A DNA stretch of 5,936 nucleotides from Methanomethylovorans sp. (GTDB lineage: Archaea; Halobacteriota; Methanosarcinia; Methanosarcinales; Methanosarcinaceae): contig JAHFZE010000261.1 of NCBI GenBank assembly GCA_020854785.1, forward strand, positions 1-5,936, in the 5' to 3' direction. The notes under the pieces were generated by a model. It was not told where the DNA came from and made no database searches. It saw only the letters and a list, made by a program, of their open reading frames with translations. The first letter of the stretch is position 1; each line of letters starts with the position of its first letter. This document shows positions 1 to 5,841 of the stretch, piece by piece. A program made the position numbers and the translations under genes.

Positions 1-18
1 ACTTCTATCTCTATCATG

Positions 19-408
19 TTATTCGGGTACGAATTTGGTACCGTAGTATATCATACCTTTCTCACTGCTTTCGCCAAGTTTCCTGAACACAGGTCTTACT
101 TTCATACCTATCTTCATGTCCTCTGGGTCAGCTACTATCTGGCTGGTAAGGCTTGGCCCTTCTTCCAGTTTCACGATACCAAGCACATAAGGGGTCTGTT
201 TCTCAAAGCCTTCTGCCGCAGTGTGGATCACAGTATAGGTAAGTATCTCTCCTTTCCCACTGAACTTGAAGTTCTCAAGTTTTCCGTCACGACGGCATTT
301 AGGGCACATGTTACGGGGTGGATAGTAGTAAGTTTTGCAGTTAGTGCAGTGAGTGCCTATCAGGTTATACCTTGCCACTTGTTTTCTCCAGAATCTCGGT
401 ACTGACAT
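19..408 (-). CDS. DUF35 zinc-ribbon/OB-fold protein, scaffold subunit of the thiolase/HMG-CoA synthase complex
   Basis: A 129-residue protein with an N-terminal rubredoxin-like zinc ribbon (C21-x2-C24 and C35-x2-C38) and a C-terminal OB-fold region (about residues 45-125). This is the usual size and layout of the DUF35/OB-fold family. In methanogens this protein bridges acetoacetyl-CoA thiolase and HMG-CoA synthase and helps form a shared CoA-binding site, so acetoacetyl-CoA passes directly between the enzymes. Here it is the last visible gene of that cluster, directly after the thiolase. The reading frame stays open upstream to 585, but the ATG at 408 is preferred: it starts the conserved MSVPRFWR sequence and has a strong SD (AGGTGATC) 3 bases upstream that contains the thiolase stop codon. 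It ends in TAA. Family assignment is firm; the scaffold role is inferred from family and neighbours. It probably has no catalytic activity of its own. Confidence 0.93.
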   Translation of the reverse strand: MSVPRFWRKQVARYNLIGTHCTNCKTYYYPPRNMCPKCRRDGKLENFKFSGKGEILTYTVIHTAAEGFEKQTPYVLGIVKLEEGPSLTSQIVADPEDMKIGMKVRPVFRKLGESSEKGMIYYGTKFVPE

Positions 409-411
409 CGT

Positions 412-419
412 GATCACCT
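412..419 (-). promoter_or_regulatory. Shine-Dalgarno site of the DUF35 gene containing the thiolase stop codon
   Basis: On the minus strand the bases read AGGTGATC, an eight-base match to the complement of the archaeal 16S rRNA 3' tail, 3 bases before the ATG at 408. The thiolase TGA (416-414) lies inside the motif. Ribosomes ending thiolase translation therefore sit on the next start signal, which suggests translational coupling. Confidence 0.85.
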
Positions 420-1586
420 GTCCCTCGAAAATATGTGTACTACTGCAGTGGCTCCCGAACCTCCGACATTGTGTGTCATGCCGATCTCTGCACCATCGAC
501 CTGACGTTTTCCTGCATCCCCACGCAGCTGTTCGACTATTTCCACAGCCTGCTTGATGCCAGTAGCGCCTACAGGATGTCCACATGCTTTAAGTCCGCCT
601 GAGGTGTTCACCGGTATCTTGCTGCCTATGGCCGTATTCCCTTCTTCGGTGAATTTGCCTCCTTCTCCTTTCTTTACAAAGCCGAGGTCTTCGATAGCGC
701 AGATCTCTGCAATGGTAAAGCAGTCGTGCACTTCCACTAAGTCTATATCATTGGGCGTGAGCTTTGCCATTTTGAAGGCTCTCTTTCCCGCTTCCACTGA
801 AGCTGCGAGGGTCGTGATATCCTTGCGGTCGTGGAGAGCGATGGTATCACTGGCCTGGCTTGTGGCCTTTACATAAATGGGTGTGTCCGTGTATTTGTGG
901 GCGATGTCAGCAGGTGCCAGTATGACCGCTGCCGCACCATCTGTGATCGGTGAACAATCGAATATGTGCAGAGGATCTGCTACCATAATGGATCTGAGCA
1001 CATCTTCAACACTTATCTTATTACGATACTGTGCTATCGGGTTATGGGCTCCGTTAGCATGGTTCTTTACTGCCACCTGGGCCAGCTGCTCGCTGGTGGT
1101 GCCATATTTGTGCATGTGCAACCTTGCTATCATAGCATAGAGGCCAGGGAAAGTTGCGCCCATTATGCCTTCCCATTCCCTGTCTGCGGCAGCTGCAAGG
1201 GCGGTAGATGCGCTTGAAGAGGAGATGTCTGTCATCTTTTCCACCCCTGCTGCTACTACTATGTCCTCAAGTCCGGATGCAACTGCATGGATACCCTGTC
1301 TCAGTGCCAATCCTCCGGAAGCACAGGCCGCTTCCACTCGGGTAGCCGGTACATGAAGTTCCTTTGCCAGTCCGGCATAGTCTGCTATCAGGGCTCCGAT
1401 ATGTTCCTGCTCAATGAACTGACCACCGCTCATATTGCCTACTATGATGGCATCTATCTCTTCTCCGGTGACCCTGGCGTCTTCCAGGGCACCGACACCG
1501 GCTTCAGTTATTATATCTCTCAGAGAAACATCCCAGTTCTCTCCAAACCTGGTGGTCTTTACACCAATGATCGCTACATCTCTCAT
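414..1586 (-). CDS. Acetyl-CoA C-acetyltransferase (archaeal SCP2-like thiolase), acetoacetyl-CoA synthesis
   Basis: A 390-residue thiolase that condenses two acetyl-CoA into acetoacetyl-CoA, the first step of the mevalonate pathway, in the cytoplasm. The nucleophilic cysteine is C88 in [10 protein letters not shown]287 and C289 lie in the HDCF motif typical of SCP2-type and archaeal thiolases, and H337 lies in CGHPVGATG. The second cysteine loop of bacterial biosynthetic thiolases (CxG) is replaced by HNVGGSGAT, as expected if the HDCF cysteine takes that role. Length is normal. The frame is open to 1649, but the ATG at 1586 gives the family-typical MRDVAIIGV start and has GAGGTGA 5 bases upstream. 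The gene lies 10 bases after HMG-CoA synthase and 5 bases before the DUF35 gene, matching the known three-protein complex. Condensation is unfavourable in free solution, so channelling to HMG-CoA synthase is the expected driving force. A role in fatty acid breakdown is less likely in this setting. Confidence 0.95.
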   Translation of the reverse strand: MRDVAIIGVKTTRFGENWDVSLRDIITEAGVGALEDARVTGEEIDAIIVGNMSGGQFIEQEHIGALIADYAGLAKELHVPATRVEAACASGGLALRQGIHAVASGLEDIVVAAGVEKMTDISSSSASTALAAAADREWEGIMGATFPGLYAMIARLHMHKYGTTSEQLAQVAVKNHANGAHNPIAQYRNKISVEDVLRSIMVADPLHIFDCSPITDGAAAVILAPADIAHKYTDTPIYVKATSQASDTIALHDRKDITTLAASVEAGKRAFKMAKLTPNDIDLVEVHDCFTIAEICAIEDLGFVKKGEGGKFTEEGNTAIGSKIPVNTSGGLKACGHPVGATGIKQAVEIVEQLRGDAGKRQVDGAEIGMTHNVGGSGATAVVHIFSRDR

Positions 1587-1591
1587 CTTTT

Positions 1592-1598
1592 TCACCTC
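1592..1598 (-). promoter_or_regulatory. Shine-Dalgarno site of the thiolase gene overlapping the HMG-CoA synthase stop codon
   Basis: The minus strand reads GAGGTGA, 5 bases before the thiolase ATG at 1586. The HMG-CoA synthase TGA (1599-1597) shares its last two bases with the motif. The arrangement mirrors the thiolase/DUF35 junction and supports coupled translation. It also settles the thiolase start over the in-frame ATGs further upstream. Confidence 0.85.
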
Positions 1599-2646
1599 AT
1601 GCCAGTCTGATCTTACCTTTGTGCTTGGCATATGTTGCATAATCCACATATATCGGATCTGCCAGAAGTTCCATCACAGTTGGTGCCTTGTTGCGTATCT
1701 CTTCGATCTTATCTGTAACAGTAAAACTGAACGCGTCTCCGCCGGCACCTGATCCAAAAGCAGTGGCGAAGATCCTGTCTCCGGGTTTTGCCTGGTCCAG
1801 CGTCGCTGCGATCCCCATCATGCATGATCCGGAATAGGTATTTCCAAGCTTTGGCACGACAAGGCCGGGCTTGATCTGTTCTTTAGTGAAACCCAGGATG
1901 GATGCTGCACGTGAGGGGAATTTACCATTTGGCTGGTGGAAGACTGCATAATCATAATCTCCTGGTTTCGTACCCATCTTAGCCATTAGTCCTTTTGCAG
2001 CATGTGTTACATGCTTGAAGTATCCGGGCTCACCGGTGAAACGTCCACCGTGTTCAGGGTATGGCATACCTTCCCTCCTCCAGAAGTCAGGTGTATCAGT
2101 GGTAAAGGAATATGTGTCCTCAATGACAGCTAAGAATTCGGATTCTTTGCTGCCTATTATGAAGGCTACGCCCCCTGCAGCTGCAGTGTATTCCAGTGCA
2201 TCCCCTGGTGCGCCCTGCGCAACGTCAGCTCCTATTGCCAGCCCCAGGTCGATCATTCCTGATTGTACTAATCCCATGCAAGTTTGTATTGCGGCAGTTC
2301 CGGCCTTGCAGGCAAACTCATAATCTGCAGCCGTCAGAACGGGGGTAGCTTCCACCGCTTCTGCGACTATGGTACTCGTAGGTTTGACAGCGTATGGATG
2401 GCTCTCTGACCCGGTATACACTGCACCTATCCGCTGGGCGTTTATACCTGATCTTTTTACTGCATATCTTGCGGCTTCCACTGCAATTGTGGCCGTATCC
2501 TCATCGAAATCAGGTACAGATTTCTCATGTACCATCAGACCTGATTTCAGGCTGTTAGCGTCGTCGCCCCAAACCCGGGCGATCTCGTCCACTTTGATCC
2601 TATATCTTGGAACATAGGCTCCGTATGAAACTATCCCTGCACTCAT
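1597..2646 (-). CDS. Hydroxymethylglutaryl-CoA synthase, archaeal type
   Basis: A 349-residue enzyme that condenses acetoacetyl-CoA with acetyl-CoA to give HMG-CoA, which HMG-CoA reductase turns into mevalonate for isoprenoid ether lipids. The catalytic Glu-Cys-His set is visible: E81 in [12 protein letters not shown], the acetylated nucleophile C113 in [10 protein letters not shown], and H237 in VFHQPNGKF. The GNTYSGS loop (about residues 268-274) is also present. The length of about 350 residues fits archaeal enzymes, which lack the C-terminal extension of the eukaryotic form. The ATG at 2646 starts the family-typical [17 protein letters not shown] and has GGTGA 6 bases upstream. The gene lies 30 bases after the regulator and 10 before thiolase. 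The E/C/H set and context argue against a KAS III or other condensing enzyme. Sure of family and reaction. Confidence 0.97.
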   Translation of the reverse strand: MSAGIVSYGAYVPRYRIKVDEIARVWGDDANSLKSGLMVHEKSVPDFDEDTATIAVEAARYAVKRSGINAQRIGAVYTGSESHPYAVKPTSTIVAEAVEATPVLTAADYEFACKAGTAAIQTCMGLVQSGMIDLGLAIGADVAQGAPGDALEYTAAAGGVAFIIGSKESEFLAVIEDTYSFTTDTPDFWRREGMPYPEHGGRFTGEPGYFKHVTHAAKGLMAKMGTKPGDYDYAVFHQPNGKFPSRAASILGFTKEQIKPGLVVPKLGNTYSGSCMMGIAATLDQAKPGDRIFATAFGSGAGGDAFSFTVTDKIEEIRNKAPTVMELLADPIYVDYATYAKHKGKIRLA

Positions 2647-2652
2647 TTCTTT

Positions 2653-2657
2653 TCACC
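2653..2657 (-). promoter_or_regulatory. Shine-Dalgarno site of the HMG-CoA synthase gene
   Basis: The minus strand reads GGTGA, 6 bases before the ATG at 2646, inside the 30-base gap after the regulator gene. A dedicated SD in so short a gap fits a transcript shared with the regulator. The gap also has an AT-rich stretch (about 2662-2676), so a weak internal promoter cannot be excluded. Confidence 0.75.
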
Positions 2658-2676
2658 GATAGTTTTTATGTAAATA

Positions 2677-3417
2677 TCATTCCATTACATGGTACTGGCT
2701 ATATTTTTTAAGATTCTCGATCAATTGATCAATGTCCATAGTTGTGGCTAAAAGAGGTAACCTGTCGATCTCTGCCATCTTCTTTGCCATGGGGTCAACC
2801 TCATTGCCCCTAAGCCCGTGTATCACAACAGCACCGGGTTTGAGGTTGGTCACTCTTATGGCTACAAGGGGTGATTTTCCGGTGGTTACCTTTGTAAAGA
2901 TCATGGCTCTCTCGGTACTCCATCCATAAAGTTTCTGGAACTCATGGGAAGAAAGCTCTAGAATAGCTTTCTTGCTGTCAACAACCGTAAAACCGTAAAG
3001 CGGTTTTTCTATGCCCCTGTTTATAAAATCAGCTTCTATAAGACTTGCAAGCTTTGCAAGCTGCATGGGAAAAGTGTATTCATAGGTTGCGTAGACAGCT
3101 CTTGAAGTGTTATCTGAGAAAAGTATACTTTCATAGGAATGTATCTTCTGTCCGCCATTCTGTGAGTCTATTTCCAGAAGCGCCTCTACGATCCTGCTTA
3201 CTATGAGGGTACCAGGGGATTTCCTCCTTCCGCTTTCGTAGTCGCTTATAACGGAGGGAGACACTCCCAGATAGCTCGATAGGTCAGTTTGGGGTATCTC
3301 GAAGTTAAGCCTCCATTTTTTCAGAGCTTCTCCAGGTTTCTCTGAAAGCGTTATTTCTCCCGCCATCTTTTCGGCAAGACGTTGGCGTATATTCTCACGA
3401 GAAGCATTGTCAGCCAT
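2677..3417 (-). CDS. XRE-type helix-turn-helix transcriptional regulator, archaeal COG1709-like
   Basis: A 246-residue DNA-binding protein. The helix-turn-helix spans about residues 30-82; the recognition part (43-65) reads QTDLSSYLGVSPSVISDYES followed by GRR, a clear Cro/XRE-type signature. The remaining roughly 150 residues form a separate domain with a GFTVVDSKKAILEL stretch (142-155), a glycine-containing AVVIHGLRG segment (196-204) and a PLLATTMDID end (221-230). I recognise this layout as that of a conserved archaeal predicted-regulator family, but know of no proven ligand. No membrane segment is seen. The gene heads the HMG-CoA synthase operon, so control of isoprenoid precursor supply, with feedback on its own promoter, is a reasonable inference only. 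The ATG at 3417 has no SD and lies about 25-30 bases from a TATA-like box, suggesting a very short leader. Family is sure; target and signal are unknown. Confidence 0.9.
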   Translation of the reverse strand: MADNASRENIRQRLAEKMAGEITLSEKPGEALKKWRLNFEIPQTDLSSYLGVSPSVISDYESGRRKSPGTLIVSRIVEALLEIDSQNGGQKIHSYESILFSDNTSRAVYATYEYTFPMQLAKLASLIEADFINRGIEKPLYGFTVVDSKKAILELSSHEFQKLYGWSTERAMIFTKVTTGKSPLVAIRVTNLKPGAVVIHGLRGNEVDPMAKKMAEIDRLPLLATTMDIDQLIENLKKYSQYHVME

Positions 3418-3437
3418 TTCATATTCTAAATGAGACT

Positions 3438-3455
3438 TAATTATATATATTTAAC
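3438..3455 (-). promoter_or_regulatory. TATA-like promoter element of the regulator/HMG-CoA synthase operon
   Basis: The minus strand reads TTAAATATATATAATTAA, a strong match to an archaeal TATA box, centred about 29 bases before the regulator ATG at 3417. With the normal TATA-to-start distance of roughly 25 bases, transcription would begin within a few bases of the ATG. No other clear TATA box is seen nearer the three enzyme genes. Confidence 0.6.
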
Positions 3456-3462
3456 GAATGCC

Positions 3463-3475
3463 CAATCGTTGATTG
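3463..3475. promoter_or_regulatory. Candidate operator: inverted repeat CAATC-GTT-GATTG
   Basis: A perfect 5-base inverted repeat with a 3-base spacer, lying about 8 bases upstream of the regulator's TATA-like box and about 40 bases upstream of the divergent TATA-like box. It is flanked by two direct copies of ACGAA (3454-3458 and 3476-3480) spaced 22 bases apart, about two helical turns. Position and symmetry suit a dimeric XRE-type regulator. That the adjacent regulator binds here is inference. Confidence 0.4.
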
Positions 3476-3512
3476 ACGAAAAAATTAAATTACATAGTAA
3501 AAACATATTTAA

Positions 3513-3524
3513 ATATTTATATTA
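3513..3524 (+). promoter_or_regulatory. TATA-like promoter element of the Cas4-like gene
   Basis: The stretch contains TTTATATT (3516-3523), close to the methanogen TATA consensus, centred about 27 bases before the ATG at 3547. No SD precedes that ATG, so the transcript may be leaderless or nearly so. The whole neighbourhood is very AT-rich, which lowers specificity. Confidence 0.5.
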
Positions 3525-3546
3525 AAACAACATTATATGGAAATGT

Positions 3547-4365
3547 ATGTCTCTAAAAAATGTTGAACAAAATATGAACGTTTCTGACATAGCATTGTAT
3601 CTCAAATGCCCAAGAAAAGTATACTATTCAAAGCGATCTCAAAATAAAAGGTCTAATGATAATGTTTCTTATGTTGAGCACCTTCTTCTTAAAGAATTTG
3701 GGTTAAGGTATCCGCAGTTGCTAGAACATTTTTCGTCAAAAGCCGATGATATGAAAAACATAATCCAAAGTATATTCAATGATATATGTGTTGAATTGAA
3801 CTTCATATATGCCTCTGAACTTGAGGGTGTTTCGGAGTCCACAATTACGGATGCCATTAATAATGTTCAAGCTTGTATTGAAGAGGTTTCCTGTAATATT
3901 GTGGGAATGCTGACAGATACGCACAGTATCTCGCTTGCAAAGGCACTGTGCGGTATGGAACTGGAACCTGTACTGTATGGGCCTAAAATGAGAGTTTCCG
4001 GTATACCTGCAGGCATGATCTACCTCGAAGGTTCGCATCTTCCGGTGATCATCAAGACAGGCAAGTGTCCTGGATATGGGGTCTGGGCAGATGACAGGCT
4101 TCATATGACTGCATTTTCAATGCTCGCGCAGGAGGTTCATAACAGGCCCATAGATGGTGGCATAGTCATATATTCCAGATGTGGCTGCGTAAGGCCATCA
4201 AAGATCAGAGCAAATGACAGAAGGCAGGTACTTGGAGTTTGCAGTAACATCAGGAAGATCAAAGAAGGTTTTCTGCCGGAAAGAAAACAGACACCTTTGT
4301 GCAGTGATTGTGAATTCCTTGAAAGCTGTGATGTGAAGTCGTCTCTTGCATCTAAATTCTTCTGA
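3547..4365 (+). CDS. Stand-alone Cas4-like (RecB-type PD-(D/E)XK) iron-sulphur protein, possibly nuclease-inactive
   Basis: A 272-residue protein with Cas4-family landmarks: an N-terminal LKCPRKVYY (C21), a C-terminal cysteine cluster (C252-x2-C255-x5-C261) that with C21 would hold a 4Fe-4S cluster, and a motif III-like core (VIIKTGK, about 167-173) followed by DRLHMTAFSML (183-193), matching the QxxxY helix region. Two things are odd. The motif II Asp expected after the glycine is not visible (SGIPAGM, 151-157), and the acid expected two residues before K170 is isoleucine. The helix Gln is H186. Active Cas4 nucleases trim DNA in CRISPR adaptation; here there are no cas1, cas2 or repeats nearby, so a CRISPR role is not supported. 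Residues about 30-135 are not recognisable and that part of the gene is AT-richer. A second in-frame ATG at 3574 would start MNVSDIALYLKCPRK, closer to family starts. Family is likely; activity and role are unknown. Confidence 0.75.
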   Translation: MSLKNVEQNMNVSDIALYLKCPRKVYYSKRSQNKRSNDNVSYVEHLLLKEFGLRYPQLLEHFSSKADDMKNIIQSIFNDICVELNFIYASELEGVSESTITDAINNVQACIEEVSCNIVGMLTDTHSISLAKALCGMELEPVLYGPKMRVSGIPAGMIYLEGSHLPVIIKTGKCPGYGVWADDRLHMTAFSMLAQEVHNRPIDGGIVIYSRCGCVRPSKIRANDRRQVLGVCSNIRKIKEGFLPERKQTPLCSDCEFLESCDVKSSLASKFF

Positions 4366-4376
4366 TATTTGATCAA

Positions 4377-4390
4377 CCTTTTTCTATTTT
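4377..4390 (+). terminator. T-rich terminator candidate after the Cas4-like gene
   Basis: The stretch CCTTTTTCTATTTT begins 11 bases after the stop codon. Archaeal RNA polymerase can stop at such U-rich tracts without a hairpin. No convincing stem precedes it, so the call rests on base content and position. Confidence 0.4.
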
Positions 4391-4433
4391 AAATTTAGTT
4401 GTTCTATTATCGCCCATCTGCAATATCCATAGC

Positions 4434-4441
4434 CTTTTAAG
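4434..4441 (+). promoter_or_regulatory. Weak TATA-like element upstream of the coiled-coil gene
   Basis: CTTTTAAG lies about 30 bases before the ATG at 4468. The spacing fits an archaeal promoter giving a leader of only a few bases, and no SD precedes the ATG. The match to a TATA box is weak. The T-rich tract just upstream suggests a transcription unit separate from the Cas4-like gene. Confidence 0.35.
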
Positions 4442-4467
4442 CAGAGATCGCGTTTTTTGGTTAGAAC

Positions 4468-5754
4468 ATGAAATTCATTGACAAGCTTTTCGGAAAGAAA
4501 AAAAATGAAGATCTTTCTGTCAAGTTTAAAATAGATGACCTTCTCCGATTCATTTCAGATGAATCTGAAAAAGAGTTCAATGAAATTATGCCTTTTATCC
4601 GCAGGAAATATGAAGAGATCGATCTCACTCTCTATGGGATACCTGAGGTAATAGACAGCCTCCTTTCCGCCGAGGTTGCTGAAAATGCTAACAAGAGGGT
4701 GGAAAAGGTAGGTGATGCCAACAGGGACAATATTGTCAATAACCTGCGTTCTATCATTGAGAAAGTATTAACTCCTGAGGAAATTTCTCTTCTGAGTGCC
4801 TTTGAATTCTGCGTTAATGCTAAATCCACGCTAAAGACCGTTGTAGAGAACACTCGCCGAAGCCAGCTATATATAAAAGCTATATATCCAGAGGAATCAC
4901 AAAAGATAATATCTGCATTATCAAGTCTTGAAGATCTGATCGATGAGTTGTTTTTGGTTATCCAGAATAAGAAAGATAGGATCGATTCTTTCGAGAAGTT
5001 CTCTAAAGAGATCGGAAACTATAAGAGAATGCAGAAGCAGATACTTGAAACCCAGTCCAATGTCGAATTTCTTGGATCCAGGATCGATTCTATGAACAAC
5101 GATATCCAAGAGGCTAATAATAGGCTCAGTGAACTTGAGAAAAGCCGGGAGTTCGAAAGGGCAAAACAACTTGAAAGTGAGGTCGAAATCCTGAAAGACA
5201 AGATCTCAGATGTCGATCACAATATCCGGAGGCTATTCTCCTCTCTGTCTAAAGTATTCTCCAGAATGGAAAAACAGGACAAGAGCGAGATATGTGTGCT
5301 CTCTCTGGAACATCGTGAGATACTCCAGAAGCTCTCTCATGATCCTGCTTCTGCTCTTGAGCATAATATGGCTTCATTTTTTGCTGACATCAAGCCCCGG
5401 ATAGAGAACGGTAGTCTAGGCCTTAAGGACCATATGTGTGAAAAGGCTTTGCAGCAGTTGGACAAGCTGCGCAGTTCCAAAGAACTATCGTCTCTGGGAG
5501 AACAAAGAAAAGAATATTCTCTGCAGCTTGAAGGCTATATAAGTGAGCTGAACAGCTTAAGCGTCTACAGGGACAGAGAGCAGCTTGCAGAGCAGATCTT
5601 CCGCGATGGGCAGACGCTGAAAAGCACAGAGCATGAACTTGATTCTGAAAAGAAGCGTTTGGATACTCTTACAGAAGAGTCGGAACTTTTGGAATCAGGT
5701 CTGAACCTGGAGATCAAAGGTCTTTTCGAAAAGAACATTGAGATCGAGTATTGA
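4468..5754 (+). CDS. Coiled-coil protein of unknown function
   Basis: A 428-residue, highly charged protein that I cannot place in a named family. It starts with a short basic, amphipathic segment (MKFIDKLFGKKK), followed by a predicted helical domain (about 15-165) with repeated Leu/Ile spacing. A long heptad-like coiled coil covers about residues 165-270 (for example DIQEANNRLSELEKSREFER). A break follows, with a SHDPASALEHNMASFFADIKP segment split across about 290-310, then a second coiled coil at about 335-412. The layout suggests two antiparallel or dimerising helices. There is no Walker A or signature motif, so it is not a complete SMC or Rad50 ATPase even though the coils resemble them. 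There is no signal peptide or membrane span. Cysteines are few (C115, C276, C324). The ATG at 4468 has no SD. It lies 87 bases before mutS on the same strand. A structural or DNA-metabolism role is possible but unproven. Confidence 0.85.
   Translation: MKFIDKLFGKKKNEDLSVKFKIDDLLRFISDESEKEFNEIMPFIRRKYEEIDLTLYGIPEVIDSLLSAEVAENANKRVEKVGDANRDNIVNNLRSIIEKVLTPEEISLLSAFEFCVNAKSTLKTVVENTRRSQLYIKAIYPEESQKIISALSSLEDLIDELFLVIQNKKDRIDSFEKFSKEIGNYKRMQKQILETQSNVEFLGSRIDSMNNDIQEANNRLSELEKSREFERAKQLESEVEILKDKISDVDHNIRRLFSSLSKVFSRMEKQDKSEICVLSLEHREILQKLSHDPASALEHNMASFFADIKPRIENGSLGLKDHMCEKALQQLDKLRSSKELSSLGEQRKEYSLQLEGYISELNSLSVYRDREQLAEQIFRDGQTLKSTEHELDSEKKRLDTLTEESELLESGLNLEIKGLFEKNIEIEY
4865..4887. repeat. 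10-base direct repeat AGCTATATAT inside the coiled-coil gene
   Basis: Two exact copies (4865-4874 and 4878-4887) are separated by three A residues. The 13-base offset puts them in different reading frames, so they do not encode a repeated peptide. The TATATAAA within is TATA-box-like but lies inside a coding region. Probably incidental. Confidence 0.6.
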
Positions 5755-5758
5755 TCAG

Positions 5759-5789
5759 GAAAAGAATGAAGGTTTTTTCATCACTTTTC
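5759..5789 (+). terminator. Hairpin between the coiled-coil gene and mutS, probable terminator
   Basis: GAAAAG-a-ATGAA pairs with TTCAT-ca-CTTTTC around a GGTTTT loop: 11 base pairs with a small asymmetric internal bulge, starting 5 bases after the coiled-coil stop codon. A pyrimidine-rich run (TCTTCTTCC) follows. Position and structure suit transcription termination or 3'-end protection before mutS. The stem is A/T-rich, so its stability is moderate. Confidence 0.5.
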
Positions 5790-5841
5790 TCTTCTTCCAT
5801 GCAAACACAAAAATAGTACCACACAGATAAACCACAGCACC

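Noticed and set aside
1..17. Possible start of a further operon gene on the minus strand: ATG at 17, one base after the DUF35 stop, reading MIEIE and then running off the window.
   Set aside because: Only five codons are visible and there is no SD, so it cannot be told from a chance ATG. The sequence beyond position 1 would decide.
409..585. N-terminal extension of the DUF35 frame up to 585.
   Set aside because: It overlaps the thiolase coding region, is rich in Arg, Trp and Cys in a non-protein-like way, and the strong SD and family start are at 408.
1587..1649. N-terminal extension of thiolase from an ATG at 1649.
   Set aside because: It would overlap the HMG-CoA synthase end, and thiolases of this type start at MRDVAIIG, which has the SD.
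553..1752. Several plus-strand open frames antisense to thiolase and the end of HMG-CoA synthase.
   Set aside because: They are shadows of conserved minus-strand genes, with no recognisable protein features and no promoter or SD support.
3045..3061. Two TTGCAAGC copies nine bases apart in the regulator gene.
   Set aside because: They are in frame and encode a repeated Leu-Ala unit of a helix, so ordinary coding explains them.
3505..3516. 12-base perfect palindrome ATATTTAAATAT in the divergent promoter region.
   Set aside because: It is entirely A/T in an A/T-rich promoter region, where such palindromes are expected by chance, and it lies next to the TATA-like element.
3736..4104. A 122-codon minus-strand open frame inside the Cas4-like gene.
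   Set aside because: Its translation is low-complexity in character with no family features, and the plus strand carries the conserved cysteine and motif III pattern.
3418..4467. CRISPR array or further cas genes beside the Cas4-like gene.
   Set aside because: Neither flank holds spaced repeats, and neighbouring genes are a regulator and a coiled-coil protein, so no CRISPR locus is supported within the window.
4468..5754. Coiled-coil protein as an SbcC/Rad50 or SMC ATPase.
   Set aside because: No Walker A, Walker B or ABC signature motif can be found; the similarity is limited to coiled-coil composition.
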